Shown: positions 35,604-44,579, numbered from the stretch's first letter. The stretch is 64,000 bases of DNA from Gemmiger sp. An50 (GCF_002161595.1 NZ_NFID01000001.1:62001-126000), one strand, 5' to 3'. The notes: generated from the letters alone by a model not told the origin. Program-made: numbers and translations.

Positions 35604-37595
35604 GTGGATCAGTTATACAACAGCTTTGACCCGGCCTATAAAACCCCCTTCGGCGCGGTGAAAACCGGCCAGCAGGTCACCTTCCGGCTGACCATCCCCT
35701 ACGATTACGGATTCGTGCGCCCGCACCTGGTGCTCATCCGGGACGGCGGCGAGCCGGTGCACCATGCCATGGCCTTCGACGGCTGCGAGGAGGGCGTGAA
35801 CCGCTTCTCGCTGGCCCTTTCGCTGAGCCGGGCCGGGCTGTATTTTTACTATTTCGATCTGTATTCCGATTTCCGCAAGCTCTTCCGCGGCCCCATGGGC
35901 CAGGCCGTGATGGGCTGGACCACCGGTCCCTGGTGGCAGCTCACCGTGTACGAGGCGGGCTTCGCCACCCCCGCGCCCATCAAGGGCGGGGTGCTGTATC
36001 AGATCTTCCCGGACCGGTTCCACGAGGGCAAAAAGCACAAGCCCATGCCCTTTTCCGACCGCATCTACCGGGAGAACAAGCACGGCGAACCCTACTTCTG
36101 GCCCAACGAAGAGGGCGGCTATCTGAACATGGACTACTTCGGCGGCGACTTTGCGGGCATCATGGAAAAGCTGCCCTACTTGAAGGAGCTGGGGGTCAGC
36201 TGGATCTATCTGAACCCCATCTTTGAGGCCCATTCCAACCACCGTTACAACACCGCCGACTATTTAAAGCCGGACCCGCTGCTGGGCACGAAAGAGGAAT
36301 TCCGCCAGCTGTGCGCCGCGGCCCGCCGCCAGGGCATCCGCATCATCCTGGACGGCGTGTTCAGCCACACCGGCTCGGATTCCATCTACTTCAATCGGGA
36401 GGGCCGCTACGGCCCGGGCGGCGCCTATCATGATCCCAAAAGTCCCTATCGGAGCTGGTTCGATTTCAGCCCCAACTACGCCTGCGGCTACCGCAGCTGG
36501 TGGGGTTTCGAGAGCCTGCCCGAGGTGCAGGAAAGCGACCCGGCCTACCGGGAGTTCATCTGCGGCAAGGGCGGCGTGATCGACACCTGGCTGAGTCTGG
36601 GCGCGTCCGGCTTCCGGCTGGACGTGGCGGACGAACTGCCGGACGATTTCATCGAGGAGATCCGCAAGGCGGTGAAGGCCCACGGGCCGGACTGCTACCT
36701 GCTGGGCGAGGTGTGGGAGGACGCCACCACCAAGGAAGCCTACGGCGTGCGCCGGACCTATCTTTTGGGCAAGGGGCTGGACGCGGTGATGAACTACCCC
36801 TTCCGCAACGCGGTGCTGGGCTTTTTGAAGGGCCGCAGCGCGGCGGACACCGCCGAGGACATCATGGCCATCTGCGAGCATTACCCGGCCCCGGCGCTGC
36901 ACTGCCTGATGAATTTCATGAGCACCCACGACACCGAGCGGGCGCTGACCGCCATTGCGGACGAACCCTCGGACGGCAAGGACCGTTACTGGCAGAGCGG
37001 CCGCACCCTGCCTCGGGACCGGTACGACCACGGCGTGCGTCTGCTGCGGCTGGCCTACGCCATGATCTTCACGCTGCCCGGCGTGCCCAGCATCTATTAC
37101 GGCGACGAGATCGCCATGCAGGGCTACCGGGACCCCTTCAACCGGGCCTATTTCAACTGGGAATCCACCGAGAGCCGGGTGCGCCTGGTGCTGCGCCAGC
37201 TGGCTCACCTGCGCCGGGAGTGCGACGCCTTCGCCGAGGGCGACATGCAGATCATCCAGGCGGAGGGCGACGTGCTGCACTACCGCCGCACCGGCCCCAC
37301 CCAGATGGCGGAGATCATCGTGAACCGGTCGTGCCGTCTGATCTCGGCCGAAGCCTTCGGCAAGCACACCGAGGTGAACCCCTACGGCTTCACCATCCTG
37401 GTGGAGGATGTGCCCCCTGCCCCGGCCCCCGTGCTGAAAAAGCAATCCGTGGAAGAGCCGGGTCTCACCCCGCCCGCAAAGGCGGCGGAACCGGCCAAAG
37501 CTCCTGCCCAGGCAAAGGCGGAATCCAAGCCCGAAGCCAAAGCCGAAAAAGCCCCCAAAGCGGAAGTCAAGGCCGAACCCAAGGCGAACAAATAA
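35604..37595 (+). CDS. GH13 alpha-amylase/neopullulanase with Lys-Ala-Pro tail
   Basis: 663 residues from a GTG (GGGAGTG upstream). An N-terminal beta domain of about 120 residues resembles CBM34 of neopullulanase/cyclomaltodextrinase. The (beta/alpha)8 barrel carries DGVFSHTGSDS, the nucleophile in GFRLDVADE (Asp340), the acid/base in LLGEVWED (Glu369) and the third acid in STHDTERA (Asp443). No signal peptide is present, so it should act on maltodextrins in the cytoplasm alongside glgP. The last 50 or so residues are a low-complexity Lys/Ala/Pro/Glu tail (KAEPAKAP-like repeats) not seen in ordinary family members. Confidence 0.92.
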   Translation: MDQLYNSFDPAYKTPFGAVKTGQQVTFRLTIPYDYGFVRPHLVLIRDGGEPVHHAMAFDGCEEGVNRFSLALSLSRAGLYFYYFDLYSDFRKLFRGPMGQAVMGWTTGPWWQLTVYEAGFATPAPIKGGVLYQIFPDRFHEGKKHKPMPFSDRIYRENKHGEPYFWPNEEGGYLNMDYFGGDFAGIMEKLPYLKELGVSWIYLNPIFEAHSNHRYNTADYLKPDPLLGTKEEFRQLCAAARRQGIRIILDGVFSHTGSDSIYFNREGRYGPGGAYHDPKSPYRSWFDFSPNYACGYRSWWGFESLPEVQESDPAYREFICGKGGVIDTWLSLGASGFRLDVADELPDDFIEEIRKAVKAHGPDCYLLGEVWEDATTKEAYGVRRTYLLGKGLDAVMNYPFRNAVLGFLKGRSAADTAEDIMAICEHYPAPALHCLMNFMSTHDTERALTAIADEPSDGKDRYWQSGRTLPRDRYDHGVRLLRLAYAMIFTLPGVPSIYYGDEIAMQGYRDPFNRAYFNWESTESRVRLVLRQLAHLRRECDAFAEGDMQIIQAEGDVLHYRRTGPTQMAEIIVNRSCRLISAEAFGKHTEVNPYGFTILVEDVPPAPAPVLKKQSVEEPGLTPPAKAAEPAKAPAQAKAESKPEAKAEKAPKAEVKAEPKANK

Positions 37596-37602
37596 GCAAA
37601 AC

Positions 37603-37636
37603 AAAAAGCCAGAGCAAAACGCTCTGGCTTTTTTTG
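37603..37636 (+). terminator. Terminator after GH13 gene, bidirectional
   Basis: AAAAGCCAGAGC, loop AAAAC, GCTCTGGCTTTTTTT. The A-run side lets it serve the convergent methyltransferase gene. Confidence 0.92.
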
Positions 37637-37651
37637 TTTGACGCAAAACGA

Positions 37652-38383
37652 TTACTGCTTTTGTGCGGCCACCAGCAGCATCATGGGGCGGCGCAGCTCG
37701 TCCCGCATGCCGGGCAGGTCCATCATTTCCTCCGGCGGCTGGGGCTCCACCACATGGCGCAGCGCAAAGCCGCTTTGCAGCAGCGTTTCCAGGTAGGTGG
37801 TGAGGGTGCGGTGGTATTTGGTCACCGTTTCGCCCAGGAACACCGCCTGCCGCTGGCCCTCGAAGCTGTAGCGGTCCACCGGGAAGTGCAGAATCTCCCC
37901 GTCCGGGCCGTAGTACCAGTCCTGGCTGCCGTAGGCGGTGAAGACCGGATGCTCCACCGAGAACACAAACGCCCCGCCCGGCGCAAGCCATTCGTGAATG
38001 TGCTCCACCAGCGGCGCGAAGTCCCGCACGTAGTGGAAGGCCAGCGAGCTGAGCACCACATTAAAGCTGCCCGGAGCGAAGGCCAGGTCCTCCATGGCGG
38101 CGCGGCGGTACTGGATCACCGCCCCGCTGTTCTTTTCGCGGGCGGTTTGCAGCATCTTTTCGGAAAGGTCCACGCCCAGCACCGAGACCGCGCCCTTTTG
38201 GGCGGCGTAGGCACAGTGCCAGCCGTAACCGCAGCCCAGGTCCAGCACCCGTTTGCCCGCAAATTCCGGCAGCAGCTTTTCCAGCTCGTGCCATTCGCCT
38301 GCACCTGCCAGCCCCTTTTGCGAGCGAGCCATCTGGCTGTACTTTTCAAAAAACTTCGGGTCGTCGTATTTGTTCTGTTTCAT
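37652..38383 (-). CDS. Class I SAM-dependent methyltransferase
   Basis: 243 residues. SAM-binding motif I is VLDLGCGYGWHCAYAAQKG (about residue 50), the acidic post-I residue sits in VLGVDLSEKML, and the FNVVLSSLAFHYVRDF strand follows, typical of Methyltransf_11/25 small-molecule enzymes. The substrate is unknown. The start follows GGGAGGAAC. Transcribed alone, convergent with the amylase gene. Confidence 0.9.
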   Translation of the reverse strand: MKQNKYDDPKFFEKYSQMARSQKGLAGAGEWHELEKLLPEFAGKRVLDLGCGYGWHCAYAAQKGAVSVLGVDLSEKMLQTAREKNSGAVIQYRRAAMEDLAFAPGSFNVVLSSLAFHYVRDFAPLVEHIHEWLAPGGAFVFSVEHPVFTAYGSQDWYYGPDGEILHFPVDRYSFEGQRQAVFLGETVTKYHRTLTTYLETLLQSGFALRHVVEPQPPEEMMDLPGMRDELRRPMMLLVAAQKQ

Positions 38384-38501
38384 TGTTTGTTCCTCCCATG
38401 TAAGACTTCCATGTGTTCGGTCTGCTCACATGGGTTTATGCAATTTTCTGCGCAAGGATACCGCCGCGCATCCCATCACTTCCTTTTTCGGCTTTGCTGC
38501 C

Positions 38502-38530
38502 ATTATACCATCTCCTCCCCGCCGCGAAAA
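38502..38530 (-). promoter_or_regulatory. Extended -10 promoter of the methyltransferase gene
   Basis: On the minus strand TGGTATAAT (extended -10; TATAAT at 38502-38507) with a poor TTTTCG -35 box 17 bases away. Confidence 0.5.
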
Positions 38531-38547
38531 GCCCGGCCAAAGCCCGA

Positions 38548-38599
38548 TTTTGACCCGGAAAGCCCGGATTTTTTTGCGTTTTGACCCTGGAAAACCCGG
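38548..38599 (+). repeat. Two iteron-like direct repeats
   Basis: TTTTGACCCGGAAAGCCCGG (38548-38567) recurs as TTTTGACCCTGGAAAACCCG plus G (38579-38599), 31 bases apart (about three helical turns). A weaker relative (AAAGCCCG) precedes. They lie upstream of a replication-type gene and could be binding sites for its product. Confidence 0.55.
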
Positions 38600-38634
38600 C
38601 CCGACCCGTGCTACCATATAAACTGAAACGATCA

Positions 38635-38664
38635 GGCGGAGCCGGTGCAGGCCCCGCCTTTTTT
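38635..38664 (+). terminator. Leader terminator 1 before the phage-type gene
   Basis: GGCGGAGCC, loop GGTGCA, GGCCCCGCC (one mismatch), then TTTTTT. It lies upstream of, not after, a gene in this direction, so it would stop or attenuate transcription entering the gene at 38751. Confidence 0.65.
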
Positions 38665-38676
38665 AGAGCCGTCATC

Positions 38677-38722
38677 CGGCGCGCCATGCAAACGTGCGCC
38701 GGGGGCGGTTTTTGTTTTTCCC
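38677..38722 (+). terminator. Leader terminator 2 before the phage-type gene
   Basis: CCGGCGC...GCGCCGG stem followed by GGGCGGTTTTTGTTTTT. The second hairpin/T-tract in tandem within 90 bases. The region 38384-38750 otherwise contains only the methyltransferase promoter and the iteron-like repeats. Confidence 0.5.
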
Positions 38723-38750
38723 GGTGTATTTTCAAAAAGGAGGGTCACAC

Positions 38751-39671
38751 ATGCGTTATTCCTTTGATACCGAAGCCGCCGCCCGCTATGGGGTGGAGGA
38801 AGCCATTCTGTTGGATCACATCCGCTTCTGGTGTGAAAAAAACCGATCCAATCCCGACTGCCAACGGGAAGGCCGCTGCTGGATGTACGCCAGCGCCGCC
38901 CGGCTGGCCGAGCATTTCCCCTTTTGGAGCGTGCCGAAAATCCGCCGCCTGCTGAAAAGTCTGGTGCGGCAGGGTGCGCTTTTGGAGGGCCGCTTCGGCC
39001 GGTTTGCCTTTGACCGCACCTTGTGGTATGCAATCAGCGAATCCGTTCTTTCCATGTTTCAAAATCGTCACTTGCAAGAAACGAATTCGGAACATTCAAG
39101 TGATGAATCCGCAAGAGCTATAAAAGATACCCAAAAAGATATCCAAGAAGATTCCCAACACACATACACCGCCTGCGGCGGTGGGCGTGCGTTTTCTCCC
39201 TCTTCTGAGAAATTGGGGAACGCTGCACCGAAAGCAGAGTCAAAGCCCGAACACGTTCAGTCTAAACCGGCAATCTCTGCAACACAAACAGTCCCGGCAC
39301 AAACCGCCCCCCAAACGCCGGATAGCTTTGAGCGGTTCTGGCAGGCCTATCCCCGCAAGGCGGACAGGCGGGCCGCTCTTTTGGCCTGGAAGGCCCTGCG
39401 GCCCAGTGAGAGCCTTGTGAACACCATGCTGACAGCTCTAACCACCCAATGCGAAAGCGCCCCCTGGAAGGAAAGCGGCGGGCGGTACATCCCCCACCCG
39501 GCCCGCTGGCTGACCCACCGCCGCTGGGAGGACGCGGCCCCCATCGCCCAGGCGCAAAAGTACCACATGCAGCCTTGGGCCCAGCAGACCAGCCGCCCCT
39601 TTGACCCGAACGCCGCCGTGGACTTTCTAGCCCCACGCCGCCCTCGCCTTCTCAAGCGCCTGGATGCCTGA
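38751..39671 (+). CDS. Phage/plasmid-type replication-initiation-like protein
   Basis: 306 residues from ATG 38751 (AAAGGAGGG upstream). The N-terminal 90 residues look like a winged helix of phage replisome organisers (MRYSFDTEAAARYGVEEAIL, then SVPKIRRLLKSLVRQGALLEG). A low-complexity linker follows, then a C-terminal module FERFWQAYPRKADRRAALLAWKAL with GGRYIPHPARWLTHRRWED. This AYPRK/IPHPATWL module is typical of phage and ICE replication proteins. The linker DNA is lower in GC. No other phage genes are near, so it is either a prophage remnant or a domesticated gene; the iteron-like repeats just upstream favour an origin-binding ancestry. Confidence 0.75.
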   Translation: MRYSFDTEAAARYGVEEAILLDHIRFWCEKNRSNPDCQREGRCWMYASAARLAEHFPFWSVPKIRRLLKSLVRQGALLEGRFGRFAFDRTLWYAISESVLSMFQNRHLQETNSEHSSDESARAIKDTQKDIQEDSQHTYTACGGGRAFSPSSEKLGNAAPKAESKPEHVQSKPAISATQTVPAQTAPQTPDSFERFWQAYPRKADRRAALLAWKALRPSESLVNTMLTALTTQCESAPWKESGGRYIPHPARWLTHRRWEDAAPIAQAQKYHMQPWAQQTSRPFDPNAAVDFLAPRRPRLLKRLDA

Positions 39672-39700
39672 CCGGCCCACGGCAAAAAATACAGCAAAAA

Positions 39701-39746
39701 AGCGAAGCGCCCGGACCCTCGGTCCGGAGACACTTCGCTTTTGTTT
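39701..39746. terminator. Bidirectional terminator between the phage-type gene and the DUF1835 gene
   Basis: AAAAAAGCGAAG with an inner CCGGACC/GGTCCGG stem, then CTTCGCTTTTGTTTT. Symmetric A- and T-runs serve both convergent genes. Confidence 0.85.
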
Positions 39747-39749
39747 TGC

Positions 39750-40727
39750 TCAAAGCCCCGCCCAGTCGGCGTGCTGGCGCAGTCTGCGGCGGATGCCCGG
39801 GCCGTCCTGGGCCACCTCCAGCAGGCCCTGACGGCACAAGGCCTCGATGCGCAGCGCCAGCCAGCCGTCGCCGATTCCCAGCTGGTATTTGCCCAGTACG
39901 TTGCCCACCAGCGACGCCTCCAGAAATTCCTCCGGCAGCTGCTCCAGCTCCCGCAGAAGGAAGCTGTCGTAAAAATTTTCGGGCATGCTCTGCAATCCGC
40001 CGTTCAGGCAGACCCGCAGGGGCGCGTTCTCCCGCTGCAGCTCCTTCCAGCGCCCGGCGCAGGCTTGCAGCAGGGCGGGCTTGGCGGTCTGGGCCAGCGG
40101 CAGATACCGCCCCCATTCGCCGGGGCTCAGCTCGCCCCAGCCGGTGTAGGCCATCATGGTTTCGCCCTCGCCGTATTCCCACACCGGCAGCTTGATCAGC
40201 TGCACCGGCCCGTGACTTGCCAACCCGTTCAGCTGCGCCAGCAGCCAGCACAGGCCGCAGGCATCGTCCGGGTTGTCGCTGTACCAGATGCGCAGCTCCT
40301 CGCCCCCGGCGCTGCGGGTCAGCACCGTTTGCAGATTCGCCTGCAGCTCCTCCAGCAACTCCTCGATCACCCGTTCCCGCTCTTCCGCGCTGCTCCCGAA
40401 GCTGGCGGCCAACACCCGCTCCAGCAAGCGGCGGCGGCCCTGGGGAAACTGGTTTTCCGCAATGTCGCCCATGCTCCAGCCCCCTTCCAGGCAGAACACG
40501 TTGGCCGGGTCGCCCCCCAGGGGCCGGGCTTCTTCCCACTCCCGGCGGGCCCGCTGTTCCGCTGCCTGCTGGGCGGCCCGCTGCACCCCGGGCGCGGGGG
40601 CGGCGCACTCCTCCCCCTCCCGGGCGGCAACGATCACGCTCACCGCGCCGTTATACTCCCCTTGCCCGTAATGCTGGGCCATCTTCAGGCTGCCGCAGGC
40701 GCTGCGGCTGAACACCACATCCATCAT
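39750..40727 (-). CDS. DUF1835/DUF3658 domain protein
   Basis: 325 residues. The N-terminus VVFSRSACGSLKMAQ is the DUF1835 signature; the middle has IWYSDNPDDACGLCWLLAQL with LPVWEYGEGETMMAYTGWGELSP, and the C-terminal part (RIEALCRQGLLEV) is the DUF3658 helical domain. Firmicutes carry this soluble protein widely, but no activity is established. It is transcribed after the glycerol dehydrogenase gene on the same strand with a 21-bp gap, so probably in one operon. Start ATG 40727 (or 40724) behind CAGGAGGAA. Confidence 0.85.
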   Translation of the reverse strand: MMDVVFSRSACGSLKMAQHYGQGEYNGAVSVIVAAREGEECAAPAPGVQRAAQQAAEQRARREWEEARPLGGDPANVFCLEGGWSMGDIAENQFPQGRRRLLERVLAASFGSSAEERERVIEELLEELQANLQTVLTRSAGGEELRIWYSDNPDDACGLCWLLAQLNGLASHGPVQLIKLPVWEYGEGETMMAYTGWGELSPGEWGRYLPLAQTAKPALLQACAGRWKELQRENAPLRVCLNGGLQSMPENFYDSFLLRELEQLPEEFLEASLVGNVLGKYQLGIGDGWLALRIEALCRQGLLEVAQDGPGIRRRLRQHADWAGL

Positions 40728-40748
40728 CTTGTTGTTTCCTCCTGTGTT

Positions 40749-41855
40749 TTAAACCGGCTGCGCCAGCGCCTTCACTGCGCCGATCAGGTCCTCGGCGGTC
40801 ACGGCGAAGGGCATGTTGCCCATGTTGCCCGCCGGGTCCAGCGCCACACGGGCCAGCTCGGAAAGCTCCTCGCCGGTGATGTCCGCCAGCTCCAAATCTG
40901 TAAGGCTGGTGGGCAGCCCCACCGACTTGCAGAAGGCCCGCACCTGGCCAAGGTCCTGCCTTGCCCGCAAAGGCTGCGCACCCAGCCGCTGCTCCAGCAC
41001 CAGCTGCACCTGCACGCCGAAGGCCACCGCCTGGCCATGGCCCGCCCGGTTTGCCCGGCCCAGACTGGCGATGCCGTTGGCCACCGCGTGGGCCGCGGCC
41101 AAACCGCCGCTCTCAAAGCCCACGCCGCTCAGGTAGATATTCGTCTCCACAATGGTTTCCAGCTCCTCGCCGGGGCATTTCTGCGCCGCCTGCTCCATGG
41201 CCTTGGCCCCGCAGCGCAGCAGATTGTTCCAGCACCCCTGCGCCAGACACAGCGCCGCCGCGCCGGGAGCGGTGCCGAAGCTGTTTTTGCCCCCTGCCTC
41301 GGCGCAGGCCCGGGCCTCGAACCAGGTGGACAGCGCATCCCCCATGCCCGCCGCCAGCAGCCGGGCCGGGGCGGCGGCGATGTGGGCGGTGTCCGCCAGC
41401 ACCAGGTCGGGGTTCTTGTCCAGATACAGATACCGGTCGAAGATGCCGTCCGGGGTGTACAGCACCGCCAGGGCGCTGCAGGGCGCGTCGGTGGAAGCCA
41501 CGGTGGGCAGCATCACCATGGGCGCACCCGCGAAGGCCGCCACGGCCTTGGCCACGTCCAGATGACGGCCGCCGCCTGCGCCCGCCACCACCTGGCATCC
41601 GCTGGCCTCAAAGCGGCGCACCAGCTCGGTGATCTCCTTTTCGCAGCAGGCCTCCTCGAAGGCCACGAACTCCACCCCGCCCGCGCCGGGCAGGCCCTCC
41701 TCCACATCCCGCCGGATGCGCTCGATGCCCGCCGCGTCGCTGATGAGGAACACGCCCTGCCCCAGCCGCCGGGTATAGCGGCCTAGGCGGCGCAGCGCCC
41801 CCGGTCCCTGCACATACCGGCTGGGTGCGCCGGTTCGTTTGTCCTGATCGGTCAT
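40749..41855 (-). CDS. gldA: Glycerol dehydrogenase (iron-containing ADH family)
   Basis: 368 residues from ATG 41855 (GGGAGGGGA upstream). NAD-binding and signature blocks are AGAGGGRHLDVAKAVA, the highly diagnostic TVASTDAPCSALAVLYT, NPDLVLADT and GMGDALSTWFEARA. Metal ligands are Asp in GMGDAL and His in AAAHAVANG and GHGQAVAFG. It oxidises glycerol to dihydroxyacetone with NAD+, or runs in reverse. An upstream in-frame extension lacks a ribosome site. Followed by the DUF1835 gene. Confidence 0.92.
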   Translation of the reverse strand: MTDQDKRTGAPSRYVQGPGALRRLGRYTRRLGQGVFLISDAAGIERIRRDVEEGLPGAGGVEFVAFEEACCEKEITELVRRFEASGCQVVAGAGGGRHLDVAKAVAAFAGAPMVMLPTVASTDAPCSALAVLYTPDGIFDRYLYLDKNPDLVLADTAHIAAAPARLLAAGMGDALSTWFEARACAEAGGKNSFGTAPGAAALCLAQGCWNNLLRCGAKAMEQAAQKCPGEELETIVETNIYLSGVGFESGGLAAAHAVANGIASLGRANRAGHGQAVAFGVQVQLVLEQRLGAQPLRARQDLGQVRAFCKSVGLPTSLTDLELADITGEELSELARVALDPAGNMGNMPFAVTAEDLIGAVKALAQPV

Positions 41856-41937
41856 ACAGATCCCCTCCCGTTTTCGGTTTCTACTAACAGAAGTATCACA
41901 AACCGCTGCACTTTGCAAGAATAAAGTTTTCCGGCAT

Positions 41938-41980
41938 GCAAAAAGCGGCCCCAGGCAAACGCCCGAAGCCGCTTTTTGCA
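41938..41980 (-). terminator. Terminator of the AGCS symporter gene
   Basis: AAAAAGCGGC... GCCGCTTTTT stem-loop. A second perfect hairpin, GGGCAGCCGG/CCGGCTGCCC, lies at 41992-42027 between it and the symporter stop. No gene is seen in 41856-42141. Confidence 0.8.
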
Positions 41981-42141
41981 GATGATTTTGGGGCAGCCGG
42001 CCAAGGAGTGAGGGGACCGGCTGCCCAAGAGAAAAGGATGAAAAAGGGGATATTACAAATAGGCTGTGGTTGGTAATTTTTATCACAATTCGTATATCCA
42101 AACAAGAATATTCCGAACTGGAATCAAAAGAAAGAAGTCAC

Positions 42142-43509
42142 TCAGCGGCGGGCGCCTTCGTACAGCTCCGGGTCGCTGAAGAATTCCTTGGTGGCCTTGC
42201 GCACCTTGGGGAACAGCACGATCATGGCGATCAGGTTGGGGATGGTCAGCAGCGCCAGGGCGATGTCCTGGATGGTCCAGACCATTTCCACCTTCAAAAG
42301 CGCACCGATGATGCAGAAGGCCGGGAATACGTACTTGAACTTGTCGGCAACCTTTGCGCCGAACACGTAGTTCAGGCCCACGAAGCCGAAGTACCACTGG
42401 CTCATCAGGGTGGTGATGCTGAACAGCAAAAGGCACACGGAGGCCACATAGCGCAGCGGCTCCCACACGGTGGCAAAAGCGTTGAGGGCCAGCACGTTGT
42501 CCGGCACGCCGCTGCCGATGACACCGGTCACGCCCAGCACCAGGCCGGTGATGGTGCAGATGACGAAGGTGTCCAGGAAGACCTCGGTGACGCCGGTCAT
42601 GCCCTGCTGCACCGGGTGCTTCACGTTGGCGGAGGAGTGGATGACGGGAGCAGAGCCCTCACCGGCCTCATTGGAATAGAGACCGCGGGCCACGCCCTTC
42701 TGCATGGCAATGATCATGCTGCCCATCGCGCCGCCCGCCATGGCCCGCAGGCCGAAGGCGCTCTGGAAGATCTCGACGAAGACGCCGGGCACCTTGGGGG
42801 CGTTGATCAGAATGATGACCAGGCCGCCCACCACATACAGCAGCGCCATGGCGGGGACCAGCTTCTGGGCCACATGGGCCAGACGATGCAAACCGCCCAG
42901 GGTCACGATGAAGATCAGGGCCACCAGCACGATGCCGGTGATGAGGGGCGCAACGCCGAAGCTCTGGTTCATCACGCCGCTGATGGTATTGGACTGGATG
43001 AAGTTGCCGCCGATGATCTGGGTAACCATGAACAGCGCGCACAGCACCGCCAGCCAGGGGGCGTGCAGGCCCTTTTTGATGTAGTACATGGGGCCGCCCA
43101 CCCACTGGCCCTGCTCGTTGCGTTCACGGTAGAGCAGGCCCAGCACGATCTCGCTGTATTTGGTGGCCATGCCCACGAAGGCCGCCACCCACATCCAGAA
43201 GATGGCGCCCAGGCCGCCGGCCACCACCGCGGTGGATACGCCCACGATGTTGCCGCTGCCCACGCAGGAGGCCACGGCGGTGCACAGCGCCTGGAAGGAG
43301 GTGATGCCGCCGGCATCCTCTTCCCCGTTCTTTTTGCCCCGGATGGGCTCCCACAGGGTTTTCTTGATGATGTAGCCGAAGTGGCGCACCTGCACCGCCC
43401 CGGTCACGATGGTATAAAGCACGCCCACGCCCAGCAATACGAACATGAGCCAATCGCCCCAGAGTTTGCCGTCGATGAATTCCAGGGTGGATTGCAGTTG
43501 ATCCAACAT
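42142..43509 (-). CDS. Sodium:alanine/glycine symporter (AGCS family)
   Basis: 455 residues, ten to eleven membrane helices. Family blocks are VASCVGSGNIVGVSTAVVAGGLGAIFWMWV (substrate/sodium region, quoted only in part elsewhere), FVGMATKYSEIVLGLLYR, GGPMYYIKKGL and ARGLYSNEAGEGSAPVIHSSA. It couples Na+ entry to uptake of alanine, glycine or serine. The divergent L-serine dehydratase two genes away suggests amino-acid catabolism, but co-regulation is not shown. Start ATG behind AGGAGGAAAG; 77 bp from the PHP gene upstream. Confidence 0.95.
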   Translation of the reverse strand: MLDQLQSTLEFIDGKLWGDWLMFVLLGVGVLYTIVTGAVQVRHFGYIIKKTLWEPIRGKKNGEEDAGGITSFQALCTAVASCVGSGNIVGVSTAVVAGGLGAIFWMWVAAFVGMATKYSEIVLGLLYRERNEQGQWVGGPMYYIKKGLHAPWLAVLCALFMVTQIIGGNFIQSNTISGVMNQSFGVAPLITGIVLVALIFIVTLGGLHRLAHVAQKLVPAMALLYVVGGLVIILINAPKVPGVFVEIFQSAFGLRAMAGGAMGSMIIAMQKGVARGLYSNEAGEGSAPVIHSSANVKHPVQQGMTGVTEVFLDTFVICTITGLVLGVTGVIGSGVPDNVLALNAFATVWEPLRYVASVCLLLFSITTLMSQWYFGFVGLNYVFGAKVADKFKYVFPAFCIIGALLKVEMVWTIQDIALALLTIPNLIAMIVLFPKVRKATKEFFSDPELYEGARR

Positions 43510-43586
43510 GGGTCTTTCCTCCTATGATTCATACGCTACAAGGCCCCGGCAAGCGCCGCAAAGATTCGGGGTCATGCGGGGGGCGT

Positions 43587-44579
43587 TCAGTCCCACTCCA
43601 GATAGATGGGGTTGGTCCAGGCGGCCCGGCCGAACCGGTCCACCACCTCCACACGCACGTAGCTCTCGTGGCCCTTCAGGGTGTGCTCGGCGTGGGTCAG
43701 GGTGTCCTTGCGCAGCTCGCCGATGACGGTGCCGCCGTCGTTCACGATGTTGCCCGCCACAAAGTTCACCCGCTCTACCTTGGAGCAGTCGATCCACACC
43801 TTGCCGTCCTTCACGCCCCAGTCATAGATCTCGGGGCCGGCGGAGGAGTAGTAGTTGCCCTTGATAAAATTCTCCACGATGGCGTCGTGGGTCAGGCTCT
43901 CGGCCTGCACGCAGATCCAGCCGCCGCAGGCGTCGTCGAAGAGGCCCTCGTTGTGGTTGTCGTCGCTGGCAAAGCCGTTGATGCGCTTGCCTGCCCGCAG
44001 CATCCGGTCCCACTGGACCAGGCCGCTGCCCACCGCCGCCTCGTTGGTGGAGTTGTAGTTGAACACTTCCAGAGCGGTCACGCCGGTGGTGTCCATGAAT
44101 TCCTCGTCCAGCACACGGCTCCAGACCGGGTGGTTGTAGGTGACCACGCAGCCATGGGCCCGCAGCATGTCGCTCAGCTGTTGGGCGGCCTTCGCGCCCT
44201 CCCACTGGCCGAAGAACTTGATGGGGGGCAGGTACTGCAGATGGCTGAAGGTGCCCTCAGGGGCGTTCTTCTGCATCTCGCTGGTGCCCAGGATGCCGTG
44301 CATGTGGTGCAGTTTATAGCGCTCGTTGGTGCCAATGGCCCGGTAAAGTACCGCGGTGGCCTCCAGTCCGGGCAGGATGATGAAGTCCTCGGTGTTGAAC
44401 TGAGCCCGGTGGTCGGTGTAGATGTCGTGCTCGGACATGCACAGGAAATGGTAGCCGTGCTCCTTATACTGGGCCACGTTCTGTTCGGGGGTCAGCATGC
44501 CGTCGGAAATGGTGGTGTGGCTGTGCAGGTTGCCCTTGTAGAAGGACCCGCAGCCGGTAAAGCCGTGGTACTCACGCAT
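43587..44579 (-). CDS. PHP-domain metal-dependent phosphoesterase-like protein
   Basis: 330 residues from ATG 44579 (CAAGGAGTGACG upstream). N-terminal PHP motifs YKGNLHSHTTISDG and FLCMSEHDIY supply the first metal ligands; VVTYNHPVW and GFASDDNHN carry later His/Asp ligands. The C-terminal part (VERVNFVAGNIV, YVRVEVVDRFGRAAWTNPIYLEW) is a beta domain found in CehA/McbA-like PHP hydrolases. Likely a hydrolase with a trinuclear metal site; the substrate is unknown. It lies between the AGCS symporter and an MFS carrier on the same strand. Confidence 0.85.
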   Translation of the reverse strand: MREYHGFTGCGSFYKGNLHSHTTISDGMLTPEQNVAQYKEHGYHFLCMSEHDIYTDHRAQFNTEDFIILPGLEATAVLYRAIGTNERYKLHHMHGILGTSEMQKNAPEGTFSHLQYLPPIKFFGQWEGAKAAQQLSDMLRAHGCVVTYNHPVWSRVLDEEFMDTTGVTALEVFNYNSTNEAAVGSGLVQWDRMLRAGKRINGFASDDNHNEGLFDDACGGWICVQAESLTHDAIVENFIKGNYYSSAGPEIYDWGVKDGKVWIDCSKVERVNFVAGNIVNDGGTVIGELRKDTLTHAEHTLKGHESYVRVEVVDRFGRAAWTNPIYLEWD

